15,919 nt of DNA from DATAAM01 sp036260075 (GCA_036260075.1 DATAAM010000017.1:1-15919), one strand, 5' to 3'. Positions 1 to 7,796 are shown, counted from the first letter of the stretch. A program made the numbers and translations. The notes: generated from the sequence alone by a model not told the origin.

Positions 1-83
1 TCACCGACGAGGCAGCCATCGCCTTCGTGCGGGCGCAGGACGCCAAGTACCAGTCGGTCAAGGCGAGGCTGAACCTCGGCTGA
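1..83 (+). CDS. C-terminal end of an unidentified protein (5' truncated)
   Basis: Reading from base 3, the sequence translates as 26 residues ending in ARLNLG and then a TGA stop at 81-83. The frame has plus-strand codon bias like its neighbours, and the stop overlaps the ATG of the next gene by one base (TGATG), so the two are probably co-transcribed and translationally coupled. The tail (a helix-like stretch containing AIAFVRAQDAKYQSVK) is too short to assign a family. From its position it could be an enzyme linked to the substrate of the adjacent transporter, but that is a guess from context only. Confidence 0.6.
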   Translation, partial: TDEAAIAFVRAQDAKYQSVKARLNLG

Positions 84-1561
84 TGGCCGAGCACACCGGC
101 GACCCGATCACCCGTCGCCGCTTCATCGAGTGGGCGGGCCGTGCCGGCGTGGGCGCGGCCGCTGCCACCGTGCTGTCGGGCTCGGCGCTCACGGCCTGCG
201 CCCGGGGCGACGACGACGACGGTGGTGGCGGTGGCGCGAACGACACCGTGAAGGTCGGCGTGCTGGCGCCGTTCTCCGGCATCGGTGCGTTCATCGGCAC
301 GATCACGAACAACTCGCTCGACGCCGCCGTGGCCCAGCTCAACGCCACCGGGGGCATCGGCGGGCGCAAGGTGGAGCTGGTCAAGCGCGACACCGGTGTC
401 GACCCCACGGCGGGGCCCAAGCTCTACACCGAGCTGGCCGCGGTGCAGGGATTGGTGGGCATCCTGTGGTGCGGCGCCCCGGGGCTCACGCAGGCGCTGC
501 CGCAGATCAAGCGCGACGGGCTGCCGGTGATCGCCGTCTTCAACGACCTGCTGTCGTCCGGCCGCCTGCACCCCGATGGCACCGATGCGGGCCGATCGGT
601 GTTCCAGATGTTCCTGCCCGAGCTGTGGGCCAAGGAGGTGTTGGCGGACTACGCCCGAAACGACCGCGGCTACCGGTCGGCCGCGCTCATGCACGACACG
701 CTGCTCGATGCCGAGGGCACCAACAGGGCCACGTTCGAGAAGGCGTTCGGCCAGGCGGGGCTGGAGATCAAGGCCATGGAGCGCTTCACCGTGGTCGACG
801 CGGAGTACGGAGCGCAGCTGCAACGGCTGAAGGCGGCCCGTCCCGACGTGGTCTACATCGACGGACTGGCTCCCAACACGGCCGCCATCGTGAAGCAGCT
901 GGCCGCGCTGGGCGCGTCGTACGTCGACACGCCGACGGCCAAGGGCACGGCCTGGCACCCGCACATCTTCGGCGCCCCCGGCGGGACGGGCGACAAGACG
1001 TGGGCCACGCTGGCCGGTGGCGACGCCAAGGTGGGCACCGTCACGGGCTGGCACGTGGGCGGGCTGATCTACCTGCCCACGTTCGCCATCGGCGAGTGGA
1101 TGCGGAAGCACACGAAGAAGGAGCCCACCGGCGGCGAGGAGTCGCCCGCCGACGGCTTGGCCGCCTTGTTGCACGGCATGCGCAAGGCGGGCTCCACCGA
1201 CCGGGCCAAGGTCGTGAACGGCATGGAGACGATGGGAAAGGTGACGTTCGCCTCCGTGCCGTTCGGCTTCGACCGTGACCGCCACGTCTCCAAGACCAAG
1301 GACGAGGTCATCGTGGTGACGCTCGAGCGCAACGGCGGCCCGGCGCCGACCACGCCGCCCTACCAGCTGGGAAGGGAGTGGTCGCCGGGCCGGCCGTTCA
1401 CCACCACCGAGGCGGGCCCGACGCAGCTCGTGCGGCCCACGCTGGCCGCCAACCGCCGTGCCCATCCCACGGTCATGGAGCAGGTCCTGGCCGAGGGTTA
1501 CGGCACCCAGTGCACCAAGCAGCCCGACGGCTCGCTCACCAAGGAGTGCAGGATCCACTGA
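83..1561 (+). CDS. ABC transporter substrate-binding lipoprotein, LivK/Peripla_BP_6 type
   Basis: This 492-aa protein is the extracytoplasmic binding component of a branched-chain amino-acid type (HAAT family) ABC importer. The N-terminus has a twin-arginine motif (T10-R-R-R-F-I15), a hydrophobic segment (residues 21-37) and a lipobox LTAC with C39 as the probable lipidated cysteine, so it is likely a Tat-exported lipoprotein. An acidic Asp run (43-46) and a polyglycine linker follow. The mature domain begins KVGVLAPFSGIGAFIG, typical of Peripla_BP_6, and includes GGIGGRKVELV. It is longer than most LivK proteins (about 370-420 aa) and has two cysteines near its C-terminus. Genes for LivH, LivM-LivG and LivF follow directly. 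The substrate cannot be read from sequence: branched-chain amino acids, amides, urea or aromatic acids are all possible for this family. Confidence 0.92.
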   Translation: MAEHTGDPITRRRFIEWAGRAGVGAAAATVLSGSALTACARGDDDDGGGGGANDTVKVGVLAPFSGIGAFIGTITNNSLDAAVAQLNATGGIGGRKVELVKRDTGVDPTAGPKLYTELAAVQGLVGILWCGAPGLTQALPQIKRDGLPVIAVFNDLLSSGRLHPDGTDAGRSVFQMFLPELWAKEVLADYARNDRGYRSAALMHDTLLDAEGTNRATFEKAFGQAGLEIKAMERFTVVDAEYGAQLQRLKAARPDVVYIDGLAPNTAAIVKQLAALGASYVDTPTAKGTAWHPHIFGAPGGTGDKTWATLAGGDAKVGTVTGWHVGGLIYLPTFAIGEWMRKHTKKEPTGGEESPADGLAALLHGMRKAGSTDRAKVVNGMETMGKVTFASVPFGFDRDRHVSKTKDEVIVVTLERNGGPAPTTPPYQLGREWSPGRPFTTTEAGPTQLVRPTLAANRRAHPTVMEQVLAEGYGTQCTKQPDGSLTKECRIH

Positions 1562-1571
1562 CCACCACCCA

Positions 1572-1634
1572 CCCCCCCGTTCTGGGATCGATTTTCGACG
1601 CTCCGGCGTCGAAAGCCGGCGCCAGAACGGTGGG
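1572..1634 (+). repeat. Nested inverted repeat between the binding-protein gene and livH
   Basis: The 97-base gap between the two genes holds an outer stem CCGTTCTGG (1577-1585) pairing with CCAGAACGG (1622-1630), extended past one mismatch by three more G-C pairs. Inside it is a perfect 9-bp stem TTTCGACGC (1593-1601)/GCGTCGAAA (1606-1614) with a TCCG tetraloop. No T-tract follows. Its place after the binding-protein gene suggests partial termination or 3'-end protection, giving more binding protein than permease, as intercistronic hairpins do in other importer operons. The pairing is directly visible; the role is inferred. Confidence 0.8.
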
Positions 1635-1658
1635 AGCACCAGGAGCGGGGGTCGCCTC

Positions 1659-2567
1659 GTGACCGAGGTGGTGCAGGTCGTCGTGTCGGCGGCCACGGTG
1701 GGGTCGGTGCTGGGTCTGGTGGCGCTGGGCTACAACCTCGTGTTCTCGGCCACGCGCATCGTGAACTTCGCCCAGGGCACCATGCTCGTCGTCGCCGGCT
1801 ACACGGCGTACGCGCTCACGCGCGAGGGCGCGCCGATCTGGGCGGCCTTCGTGCTCACCGTCCTCCTGTCGGCGGCGTTCGGCGCGCTCGTGGAGCTCGT
1901 GGCCATCCGTCCGCTGGGGCGCTTCGACCCCGGCCGCAACATGGGGTGGGTGCTCACCACCTTCGCCGTGACCCTGGTGTCCATCGACTTGGTGCGGCTG
2001 GCCGTGGACGCCGAGCCGCACCCGCTTCCCGACCTGGCCGGATCGATCCTCGGGTGGCGCCGGTCCACCGTGGCAGGCGTGCCGGTCACCGCCACCGACG
2101 TCGTCATCGTCGTCGGAGCCGTCGTGATGATGGTGCTGATCGAAGCCCTGCAACGGCGCACCACCGCGGGCCGGGCCTTCCGGGCGGTGGCGCAGGACCG
2201 CCAGACCGCGGCCCTCATGGGGATCAACCCGAGTGCCGTCGTGCTCACCACGTTCGCGGTGGCCGGGGCGCTCGCGGGCGTGGGCGCCGTGCTGCTGGCG
2301 CCCAAGCTGTTCGTGCGCCTCGACAACGGCGAGCTGCTCGGCGTGCAGGCGTTCGTGGCCGCCGTGCTGGGAGGGCTGGGCTCCACCCGCGGCGCGGTGG
2401 TGGGCGGCTACCTCATCGCGCTGACCTCGGCGATCGTGCGCACCGTCGAGGTGGGCGACCGCACGTTCGTGCAGTGGGAGCCGCTGGTCGTCTTCGCCGT
2501 GTTCATGGCCGTCCTCGTCCTGCGGCCCAACGGCATCTACGGCCAAGCGGACATCGAGAAGGCATGA
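1659..2567 (+). CDS. livH: Branched-chain amino-acid type ABC transporter permease LivH
   Basis: From the GTG at 1659 this is a 302-aa polytopic membrane protein of the LivH permease family. The first membrane helix (about residues 7-29) runs into the family hallmark NFAQG (36-40), equivalent to the NFAHG of other LivH proteins. The cytoplasmic coupling-loop motif GRAFRAVAQD lies at 171-180, followed by MGIN. Late helices carry the Gly/Ala-rich segments FAVAGALAGVGAVL and VAAVLGGLGSTRGAVVGG, and the end has LRPNGIYG, close to the usual LRPxGLFG. The reading frame is open upstream to 1458, but that would overlap the binding-protein gene by more than 100 bases. GTG 1659 gives the normal family N-terminus, with AGGAG at 1641-1645 as a rather distant ribosome-binding site. 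GTG 1668 is an alternative. The stop overlaps the next start by 4 bases (ATGA). Confidence 0.92.
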   Translation: MTEVVQVVVSAATVGSVLGLVALGYNLVFSATRIVNFAQGTMLVVAGYTAYALTREGAPIWAAFVLTVLLSAAFGALVELVAIRPLGRFDPGRNMGWVLTTFAVTLVSIDLVRLAVDAEPHPLPDLAGSILGWRRSTVAGVPVTATDVVIVVGAVVMMVLIEALQRRTTAGRAFRAVAQDRQTAALMGINPSAVVLTTFAVAGALAGVGAVLLAPKLFVRLDNGELLGVQAFVAAVLGGLGSTRGAVVGGYLIALTSAIVRTVEVGDRTFVQWEPLVVFAVFMAVLVLRPNGIYGQADIEKA

Positions 2568-4255
2568 ACCGGGCTCTGCGGGTCGCGCCGATCGCCGCCC
2601 TCCTCGCCTTCGGCTTGGCGTTCGGTGCCGTGCAGGCCCGCAGCGTGAAGTGGCTCGACCTCGGTACGGAGGCCATGTACGTGGCGGGCGCCGCCGTCGG
2701 CCTCAACGTCCTGCTGGGGTGGACCGGGTTGCTCTCCCTGGGGCACGGCGGCTTCTTCGTGGCGGGCGGCTACGCGGGCGCGCTGCTGCTCCCCGAGCTG
2801 GTCGACACCTCGTGGTCGCCGTGGCTCGGGTGGCTGCCGGCATTCGTCGTCGGCGCCTTGCTGGGGGCGCTCCTGGCCGTGCTGACCGGCCGGCTGCGCG
2901 GCTTCCACCTCACGGTCGTCACGCTGGCCTTCGCCGTGCTCGTGCCCGCCGTCGTGACCGTGTTCGACCGGTGGCTGGGCGGCCCCGCGGGCCGCAGCGT
3001 GGAGCGCTTCCCCGACACCGCCAACGCCTTCCTCGCCCGCGACAACGCCCGCGCCGGGCTCTACTACACGGCCTTTCTCTTCCTCCTCGCCACGCTGGCC
3101 GTGGCCGCCGCCCTGCGCCGCAGCCGGTGGGGGCGGTCGATGGTCGCCGTCCGTGACGCCGAGCCCGCCGCCCGCACGTTCGGCGTGCCCGCCTACGGCG
3201 TGAAGGTCGGCGCGTTCGCCCTCTCGGCCGGGATCGTGGCCGTGGCCGGGTGGCTGGCCGCCCTCCGCTTCCTCACTGTGGCGTCGGGCTCGGCCGCCGA
3301 CCTCGGCGCGCTGTCCTTCCGGTTCGTCGTCGTGGTGGTGCTGGGCGGGGCCGGCGCCCTGTTCGGGCCGGTGGTGGGGGCGTTCCTCCTCACCTTCCTG
3401 TTCGGGCTGTCCTTCGTGCAGGAGACGTTCCGCGACTACCAAGGCCTGCTGTTCGGCACGATCGCGCTGGTGCTGGTGGCCCTGGCACCCGAGGGCCTCG
3501 TCGGATCGCTGCGCCGCCGCCTCCCGCGCCCCCGACCACGACCGGTCGCCGCCGCCGCTCCCGACCTTCGCGTGGAGCCCGGTCCCGACGTGCTGCTCCA
3601 CGTGCGCGGCCTCACCAAGCGCTACGGCGGCGTGGTGGCGCTCGACCACCTGCACCTCCGGGTGCGGGCGGGCACCGTGCACGCGCTGATCGGCCCCAAC
3701 GGCGCGGGCAAGTCGACGTTCGTCGACCTCCTGTCCGAGTTGCAGCGGCCGACCGAAGGGACGATCGAGCTCGACGGCGCCGTCGCCCGCACCTTCCAGT
3801 CGGTGCGGCTGTGGCCCGGGCTCACCGTGGTGGAGAACGTGCTCGTGGGCGGCCACCGTCGCCGCATCGAGGAGGCGCACGCTCGCGGCCTGCTCGAGCT
3901 CGTGGGCCTCGGCACCCGGGCCGACGACGACGCGGGCGCCCTGCCGTTCGCCGACCAGCGCCGCCTCGAGATCGCCCGCGCCCTGGCCGCGCGCCCGCGA
4001 CTGCTCCTCCTCGACGAGCCCGCCGCGGGCATGCATCCGGCGGAGATCGCCGGGCTGCGGACGCTGATCGCGCACGTGCGCGACGAGGGCATCACCGTGC
4101 TGCTCGTGGAGCACCACATGGAGCTGGTGATGGGCCTCTCCGACGTGGTGACGGTCCTCGACCACGGCGTGAAGATCGCGGAAGGCACGCCCGCCGAGGT
4201 GCGCAACGACCCCCGTGTGATCGAGGCCTACCTCGGCCCGGGCGAGGCCGCCTGA
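2564..4255 (+). CDS. livM-livG: Fused permease/ATP-binding protein LivM-LivG
   Basis: This 563-aa protein joins the second permease and first ATPase of the importer in one chain. Residues 1 to about 320 are the LivM permease: hydrophobic helices, the family motif SLGHGGFF (GHGG at 60-63) and a cytoplasmic coupling loop near VRDAEPAARTFG (from 196). An Arg/Pro-rich linker (about 320-342) leads to the ATPase (343-563), with Walker A GPNGAGKST (377-385), a Q-loop segment ARTFQ, signature LPFADQRRLEIARAL (from 460), Walker B LLLLDEP (480-486) and an H-loop in VEHHMELV. The C-terminus follows E. coli LivG closely (SDVVTVLDHG...EGTPAEVRNDP). The ATPase is short, about 220 residues against about 255, with deletions just before ARTFQ and after ENVLVGG, and the signature glycine is alanine. 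Walker residues are intact, so it is probably active. Such fusions are known in actinobacteria. Confidence 0.93.
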   Translation: MNRALRVAPIAALLAFGLAFGAVQARSVKWLDLGTEAMYVAGAAVGLNVLLGWTGLLSLGHGGFFVAGGYAGALLLPELVDTSWSPWLGWLPAFVVGALLGALLAVLTGRLRGFHLTVVTLAFAVLVPAVVTVFDRWLGGPAGRSVERFPDTANAFLARDNARAGLYYTAFLFLLATLAVAAALRRSRWGRSMVAVRDAEPAARTFGVPAYGVKVGAFALSAGIVAVAGWLAALRFLTVASGSAADLGALSFRFVVVVVLGGAGALFGPVVGAFLLTFLFGLSFVQETFRDYQGLLFGTIALVLVALAPEGLVGSLRRRLPRPRPRPVAAAAPDLRVEPGPDVLLHVRGLTKRYGGVVALDHLHLRVRAGTVHALIGPNGAGKSTFVDLLSELQRPTEGTIELDGAVARTFQSVRLWPGLTVVENVLVGGHRRRIEEAHARGLLELVGLGTRADDDAGALPFADQRRLEIARALAARPRLLLLDEPAAGMHPAEIAGLRTLIAHVRDEGITVLLVEHHMELVMGLSDVVTVLDHGVKIAEGTPAEVRNDPRVIEAYLGPGEAA

Positions 4256-4971
4256 TGCTCCTGCGCGTCCGAGACCTGCGGGTCCGCTACGGCGGGGCGA
4301 CGGCGCTGGCGGGCGTGTCGTTCGAAGTCGACGAGGGCGAGGTCGTCTCGATCATCGGCGCCAACGGCGCGGGCAAGACGACGACCCTCGAAGCGGTGTC
4401 GGGCGTGCAGGCGGTGGGCAAGCGATCGTCGGGCGAGATCGAGCTCGCAGGCGCCCGCATCGACCGGCTCCCCGCGCACCGGATCGCCCGGCTCGGCGTG
4501 GCCCACGTGCCCGAGGGCAGGCGTGTCTTCCCACGCTCGACGGTGGAGGAGAACCTCCTCCTGGGCGCCTACCGACGGCGCCGGGAAGCGCGCCTGCCCG
4601 CCGAGCTCGACGCCGTCTACGAGCGCTTCCCCGTCCTCGCCGAGCGCCGAAGGCAATCGGCCGGCCTCCTCTCGGGGGGCGAGCAGCAGCTGCTGGCGCT
4701 GGGCCGGGCGCTCATGGCGCGACCGCGTCTGCTCCTGCTCGACGAGCCGTCCTTGGGGCTGGCCCCCATGTGGGTGGCCGAGGTGTTCCGGATCGTCCAG
4801 GCCCTCGCCGCCGAAGGCGTCACCATCCTCTTGGTGGAGCAGCTCGCCACCAAGGCCCTGGCCGTGGCCGACCGTGCGTACGTGCTCGAAGCGGGGGTGG
4901 TGACCCGGGCCGGTGCCGCCGCCGACCTGGCCGCCGACCCCGAGGTGCGGGCGGCCTACTTGGGCGCCTGA
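4255..4971 (+). CDS. livF: ABC transporter ATP-binding protein LivF
   Basis: This 238-aa cytoplasmic ATPase is the second nucleotide-binding subunit, expected to pair with the LivG domain of the upstream fusion. It has Walker A GANGAGKTT (35-43), the LivF-specific segment HVPEGRRVFPRSTVEENLLLG, a canonical signature LSGGEQQLL (from 139), Walker B LLLLDEP (159-165) followed by SLGLAPM, and VEQLATKAL, where LivF proteins have Gln instead of the usual H-loop His. It matches E. coli LivF almost end to end, including the final ...AAYLG. The ATG overlaps the upstream stop by one base (TGATG). With an intact signature here and a degenerate one in LivG, the two ATP sites are probably unequal. No strong terminator is visible after the stop. 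Confidence 0.95.
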   Translation: MLLRVRDLRVRYGGATALAGVSFEVDEGEVVSIIGANGAGKTTTLEAVSGVQAVGKRSSGEIELAGARIDRLPAHRIARLGVAHVPEGRRVFPRSTVEENLLLGAYRRRREARLPAELDAVYERFPVLAERRRQSAGLLSGGEQQLLALGRALMARPRLLLLDEPSLGLAPMWVAEVFRIVQALAAEGVTILLVEQLATKALAVADRAYVLEAGVVTRAGAAADLAADPEVRAAYLGA

Positions 4972-5120
4972 CGTGCGGGAATGTTGGACGTGGCGTCCGG
5001 CGTTGGCAAGAATCGAGCTCCGCCTTCGGCTGCATAGCCCTGCGAAACCCCGGGTAGGCAACGGAGGTCGAACCCGCTGTAGTCCCCCGTTCGAGCACTT
5101 CCGAGGATGTGAAGCCCCCC
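4972..5120 (+). other. Upstream region of whiB with no clear promoter
   Basis: This 149-base gap separates the transporter operon from whiB. It holds a small hairpin GGACG/CGTCC (4986-4998) and a widely spaced inverted pair TCGAAC (5072-5077) and GTTCGA (5090-5095), but no strong terminator and no convincing -35/-10 pair. TTGGAC at 4984 is the nearest -35-like hexamer. whiB genes usually have their own promoter, so one is expected here, but I cannot place it. Confidence 0.3.
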
Positions 5121-5351
5121 ATGAAACTTGCCTGGCGGCAGCATGCGGCCTGCCGAGGCGTCGATCCCGACATCTTCTACCCGGTCTCCGACGAGGAGGC
5201 CGATGCCGCCAAGGCGATCTGCGCACAATGCGCCGTTCGCGAGCTGTGCCTGGAATACGCCTTGGTGAACCGGGAGCGCGACGGCGTGTGGGGTGGTGCA
5301 ACCGAGCGGGAGCGGCGGCGCATCATCCGGCAGCGGCGCAAGTCGGCCTGA
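5121..5351 (+). CDS. whiB: WhiB-family iron-sulfur transcriptional regulator
   Basis: This 76-aa protein (from ATG 5121) is a Wbl regulator, a small actinobacterial protein that binds a [4Fe-4S] cluster and usually acts by contacting the principal sigma factor. The four cluster cysteines are C11, C34, C37 and C43 (C-x22-C-x2-C-x5-C). They are followed by the Wbl turn GVWGG (55-59) and a basic tail rich in Arg (63-74) likely to contact DNA. AACRGVDPDIFYP and the short length resemble WhiB1/WhiB2-type proteins, but the subclass is not certain. A GTG at 5109 would add four residues. ATG 5121 fits the family N-terminus better, with GAGGA at 5103-5107 as a rather distant ribosome-binding site. It is probably a single-gene unit, because the next gene appears to have its own promoter. 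Confidence 0.95.
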   Translation: MKLAWRQHAACRGVDPDIFYPVSDEEADAAKAICAQCAVRELCLEYALVNRERDGVWGGATERERRRIIRQRRKSA

Positions 5352-5377
5352 CCCGGAGGACTCCGAACCCGGCGCAG

Positions 5378-5392
5378 TAGCGTGAGGCGATG
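5378..5392 (+). promoter_or_regulatory. Probable leaderless -10 element of the acyl-CoA dehydrogenase gene
   Basis: TAGCGT (5378-5383) fits the actinobacterial -10 pattern TANNNT and ends six bases before the ATG at 5390. That places the expected transcription start on or next to the start codon. GAGG at 5384-5387 is too close to the ATG to be a useful ribosome-binding site, which supports leaderless translation. No consensus -35 is visible. Confidence 0.45.
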
Positions 5393-6562
5393 GACTTCGA
5401 GCTGTCGCCCGAGCTGGCGGAGCTGCAGGCCACCGTCCGGCGCATCGCCCAGGACAAGGTCCGGCCCCGGGCGCGCGAGATCGACGAGACCGGCGACTAC
5501 CCCCAGGACCTCTTCGAGGTCTTCCGCGACGCGGGCCTGCTCGGGCTCTGCATCCCCACCGAGTACGGCGGCTCCGGCGCGGGCATCCTGGGGCTGACGC
5601 TCGCCATCGAGGAGGTGGCGAAGTACTCCAACACCGCCGCGCTCATGCTGCTGCTCACGAGGCTGCCCACCGGGCCGGTGATGATCGCCGGCTCGGAGGA
5701 GCAGAAGCAGCGATACCTTCCCGGCATCGCCGACGGCTCGCGGCGGGCGGCGTTCGGGCTCTCCGAGCCGCAGGCCGGCAGCGACGTCATGGGCATGCGC
5801 ACGCGGGCCGTGCCCGACGGCGACGGCGGGTGGGTGCTGAACGGCGTGAAGTGCTGGATGTCGGGCGTCGTGCAGGCCGACTGGTACACCGTGTTCGCCA
5901 AGACGTCGGCCGACCCGGCCGAGCGCAAGCACGACTCGGTGACGGCGTTCGTCGTGGAGCGGGCGTGGGACGGCGTGTCCGTCGGCTCCCTCGACCGCAA
6001 GATGGGCGTGCGGGGTGTCGACACCGGCGAGCTGCTGCTGACCGACGTGCGGGTGCCCGCCGACAACGTGATCGGCGAGGTGGGCGGGTTCCGCCTCGCC
6101 ATGCTCGGCCTCAACTCGATGCGGCCGATCGTGGCCGCCCGGGGGATCGGCTTGGCGGAGGGCGCGCTGATGTACGCGGTGGAGTACGCCGAGCAGCGCG
6201 AGATGTTCGGACGGCGCGAGGCCGACTTCCAGGGCATCCAGTGGAAGGTCGCCGAGCTGGCCACGGAGATCGAGGCGGCTCGGCTGCTCACCTACCGAGC
6301 GGCGTGGCTGGCCGACCACGGCCGGTTCACCAAGGAGTGGGCGCCGTTCCTCTCGATGAGCAAGTACTACGCCACGGAGCTGGCCGTGCGGGCGTCGGGC
6401 CTCGCCGTGCAGCTGTTGGGAGCGGCCGGCTACATGAAGGAGCACCCCACGGAGCTCTGGTATCGCGACGCTCGGCAGCTCACGATCGTGGAAGGCACCA
6501 CGCAGGTACAGCTTGGGCTGATCGCCAGGGGTGTGCTCGACCGCGATCTCTGGTGGGATTGA
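5390..6562 (+). CDS. Acyl-CoA dehydrogenase
   Basis: This 390-aa protein is of normal length for a cytoplasmic FAD-dependent acyl-CoA dehydrogenase, which oxidises an acyl-CoA to the 2-enoyl-CoA and passes electrons to electron-transfer flavoprotein. The N-terminal helical domain starts at FELSPELAELQ. The middle beta domain has the flavin/substrate motif AFGLSEPQAGSD and the segment VRGVDTGELLLTDVRVP. The C-terminal domain has YAEQREMFGR and DFQGIQWKVAEL. The end RDARQLTIVEGTTQVQ places the catalytic base at E368, the position used by short- and medium-chain enzymes. The chain length or branched substrate cannot be read from sequence. A role in degrading branched-chain acyl-CoA from imported amino acids would fit the nearby importer, but whiB lies between them. 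The stop directly abuts the trpD ribosome-binding site. Confidence 0.93.
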   Translation: MDFELSPELAELQATVRRIAQDKVRPRAREIDETGDYPQDLFEVFRDAGLLGLCIPTEYGGSGAGILGLTLAIEEVAKYSNTAALMLLLTRLPTGPVMIAGSEEQKQRYLPGIADGSRRAAFGLSEPQAGSDVMGMRTRAVPDGDGGWVLNGVKCWMSGVVQADWYTVFAKTSADPAERKHDSVTAFVVERAWDGVSVGSLDRKMGVRGVDTGELLLTDVRVPADNVIGEVGGFRLAMLGLNSMRPIVAARGIGLAEGALMYAVEYAEQREMFGRREADFQGIQWKVAELATEIEAARLLTYRAAWLADHGRFTKEWAPFLSMSKYYATELAVRASGLAVQLLGAAGYMKEHPTELWYRDARQLTIVEGTTQVQLGLIARGVLDRDLWWD

Positions 6563-6567
6563 GGAGG
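6563..6567 (+). promoter_or_regulatory. Ribosome-binding site that selects the trpD start
   Basis: GGAGG at 6563-6567 follows the acyl-CoA dehydrogenase stop (6560-6562) directly. It is five bases from the GTG at 6573 but overlaps the earlier in-frame GTG at 6567. This favours 6573 as the trpD start and suggests translational coupling between the two genes. Confidence 0.7.
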
Positions 6568-6572
6568 TGAGC

Positions 6573-7625
6573 GTGACGCTGGAAGAGCTGGGGGGCTGGC
6601 CGGCCGTCCTCGGGAGGCTGACGGCGGGCGAGGACCTGACGTCGACGCAGACGGCCACCGCCTTCGCCGAGATCCTGGAGGGCCGGGCCACGTCCGCGCA
6701 GATCGCCGCCTTCGCTGTCGCCCTGCGCATGAAGGGCGAGACCGTGGAGGAGATGTCGGGCCTGGTGCAGGCCATGTCGGAGCGGGCCGAACGGGTGCCG
6801 TTGCCCGACGACGTACTGGCCCGCGCCGTCGACACGTGTGGCACCGGCGGCGACCGCAGCAACTCGATCAACGTGTCGACCACGGCCGCGTTCGTGGTGG
6901 CCGGTGCGGGCGCGCCGGTCTGCAAGCACGGCAACCGGGCGGCCTCGTCGGCCACCGGCACGGCCGACGTCCTGGAGGCGCTCGGCGTCGTCATCGACCT
7001 GGGCCCCGAAGGCGTGGCCCGGTGCGTGCTGGAGGCGGGCATCGGGTTCTGCCTTGCACCGCGGTTCCACCCCGCCATGCGCCACGCGGCGCCGACGCGC
7101 AAGGAGCTCGGCGTCCCCACCGTCTTCAACTTCCTGGGGCCGCTGGCCAACCCGGCGGGCGTGCGCCGTCAGGTCGTCGGCGTCAGCGACCCGGCCATGG
7201 GCGAGAAGATGCTCGGCGTGCTGGAGGACCGAGGGGCGACCGACGTGCTGGTGGTGCACGGCCACGACGGGCTCGACGAGCTCACGCTGTCGACCACCTC
7301 CACCGTGCTGCAGCTCCACGGCGGCACCACCCGCGCCTTCGTGGTCGACCCGCGGGAGCTGGGCTTGGCCACGGCCGACCGGGAGGCGGTGCGGGGGGCG
7401 GACGCCGCCACCAACGCCGCCTTCACGCGACGGGTCCTCGAGGGCGAGCGCGGCCCCCATCGCGACATCGTGCTGCTGAACGCGGCGGCAGGCGTGGTGG
7501 CCGCCGGGCTGGCCGCCGACTTGGTCGAGGGGCTCGGGCTGGCCGAGCGATCGGTCGACGACGGCCGCGCCGGCGAAGCGCTGGAGCGGCTCGTCAAGGT
7601 GTCGCAGGAGGCGGCCCCCGGGTAG
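6573..7625 (+). CDS. trpD: Anthranilate phosphoribosyltransferase TrpD
   Basis: This 350-aa enzyme transfers phosphoribose from PRPP to anthranilate, the second step of tryptophan synthesis. An N-terminal helical domain (TSTQTATAFAEILEGRATSAQIAAF) precedes the diphosphate-binding motif GTGGD (90-94). The family signature KHGNRAASSATG begins at K118 and continues into ADVLEALGV. NFLGPLANPAG is also characteristic. All substrate-binding motifs look intact. The open frame extends upstream to 6531 and includes GTG 6567, but the ribosome-binding site supports GTG 6573. No other trp gene is in the window. Here trpD follows an acyl-CoA dehydrogenase and precedes two tiny genes, so its regulation is probably separate from a main trp operon. 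A nucleoside- or other phosphoribosyltransferase paralogue is possible but less likely given the motif match. Confidence 0.94.
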   Translation: MTLEELGGWPAVLGRLTAGEDLTSTQTATAFAEILEGRATSAQIAAFAVALRMKGETVEEMSGLVQAMSERAERVPLPDDVLARAVDTCGTGGDRSNSINVSTTAAFVVAGAGAPVCKHGNRAASSATGTADVLEALGVVIDLGPEGVARCVLEAGIGFCLAPRFHPAMRHAAPTRKELGVPTVFNFLGPLANPAGVRRQVVGVSDPAMGEKMLGVLEDRGATDVLVVHGHDGLDELTLSTTSTVLQLHGGTTRAFVVDPRELGLATADREAVRGADAATNAAFTRRVLEGERGPHRDIVLLNAAAGVVAAGLAADLVEGLGLAERSVDDGRAGEALERLVKVSQEAAPG

Positions 7626-7634
7626 GGCGGTGCC

Positions 7635-7796
7635 GTGACGCTTCGCCGGGCCCTCGCTGCGCTTGCGGTGACGGTCGTGGCGGCCTGCGGCTCGGGCAGC
7701 GGCACCGACGAGGACCGCGGCGTGCCTGCGGGCCCCGACGACGCGGGGACAACAGCCAGCACCACCACGCCCACACCGTACGGAGGGGAACCGTGA
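7635..7796 (+). CDS. Small lipoprotein, 53 aa
   Basis: Starting at GTG 7635, nine bases after the trpD stop, this frame encodes a short basic start (MTLRRA), a hydrophobic stretch (7-17) and a lipobox VAAC with C18, followed by a Gly/Ser, Asp and Thr/Pro-rich tail to residue 53. The architecture is that of a membrane-anchored lipoprotein with a disordered mature part of about 36 residues. AGGGCGG (7624-7630) is a modest ribosome-binding site. Its stop overlaps the next start (GTGA), which supports a real co-translated gene. I recognise no family. It could also be the remnant of a longer lipoprotein. Confidence 0.6.
   Translation: MTLRRALAALAVTVVAACGSGSGTDEDRGVPAGPDDAGTTASTTTPTPYGGEP

Noticed and set aside
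2537..4165. Long antisense open frame of 542 codons across the LivM-LivG gene
   Set aside because: Its product is His/Glu/Gly-rich low-complexity sequence typical of the complement of a GC-rich gene, and the plus strand encodes clear transporter motifs.
5066..5105. GTTCGAGC and flanking bases upstream of whiB resemble a tRNA T-arm
   Set aside because: The loop is not flanked by a complementary stem and no acceptor, D or anticodon arm can be built around it.
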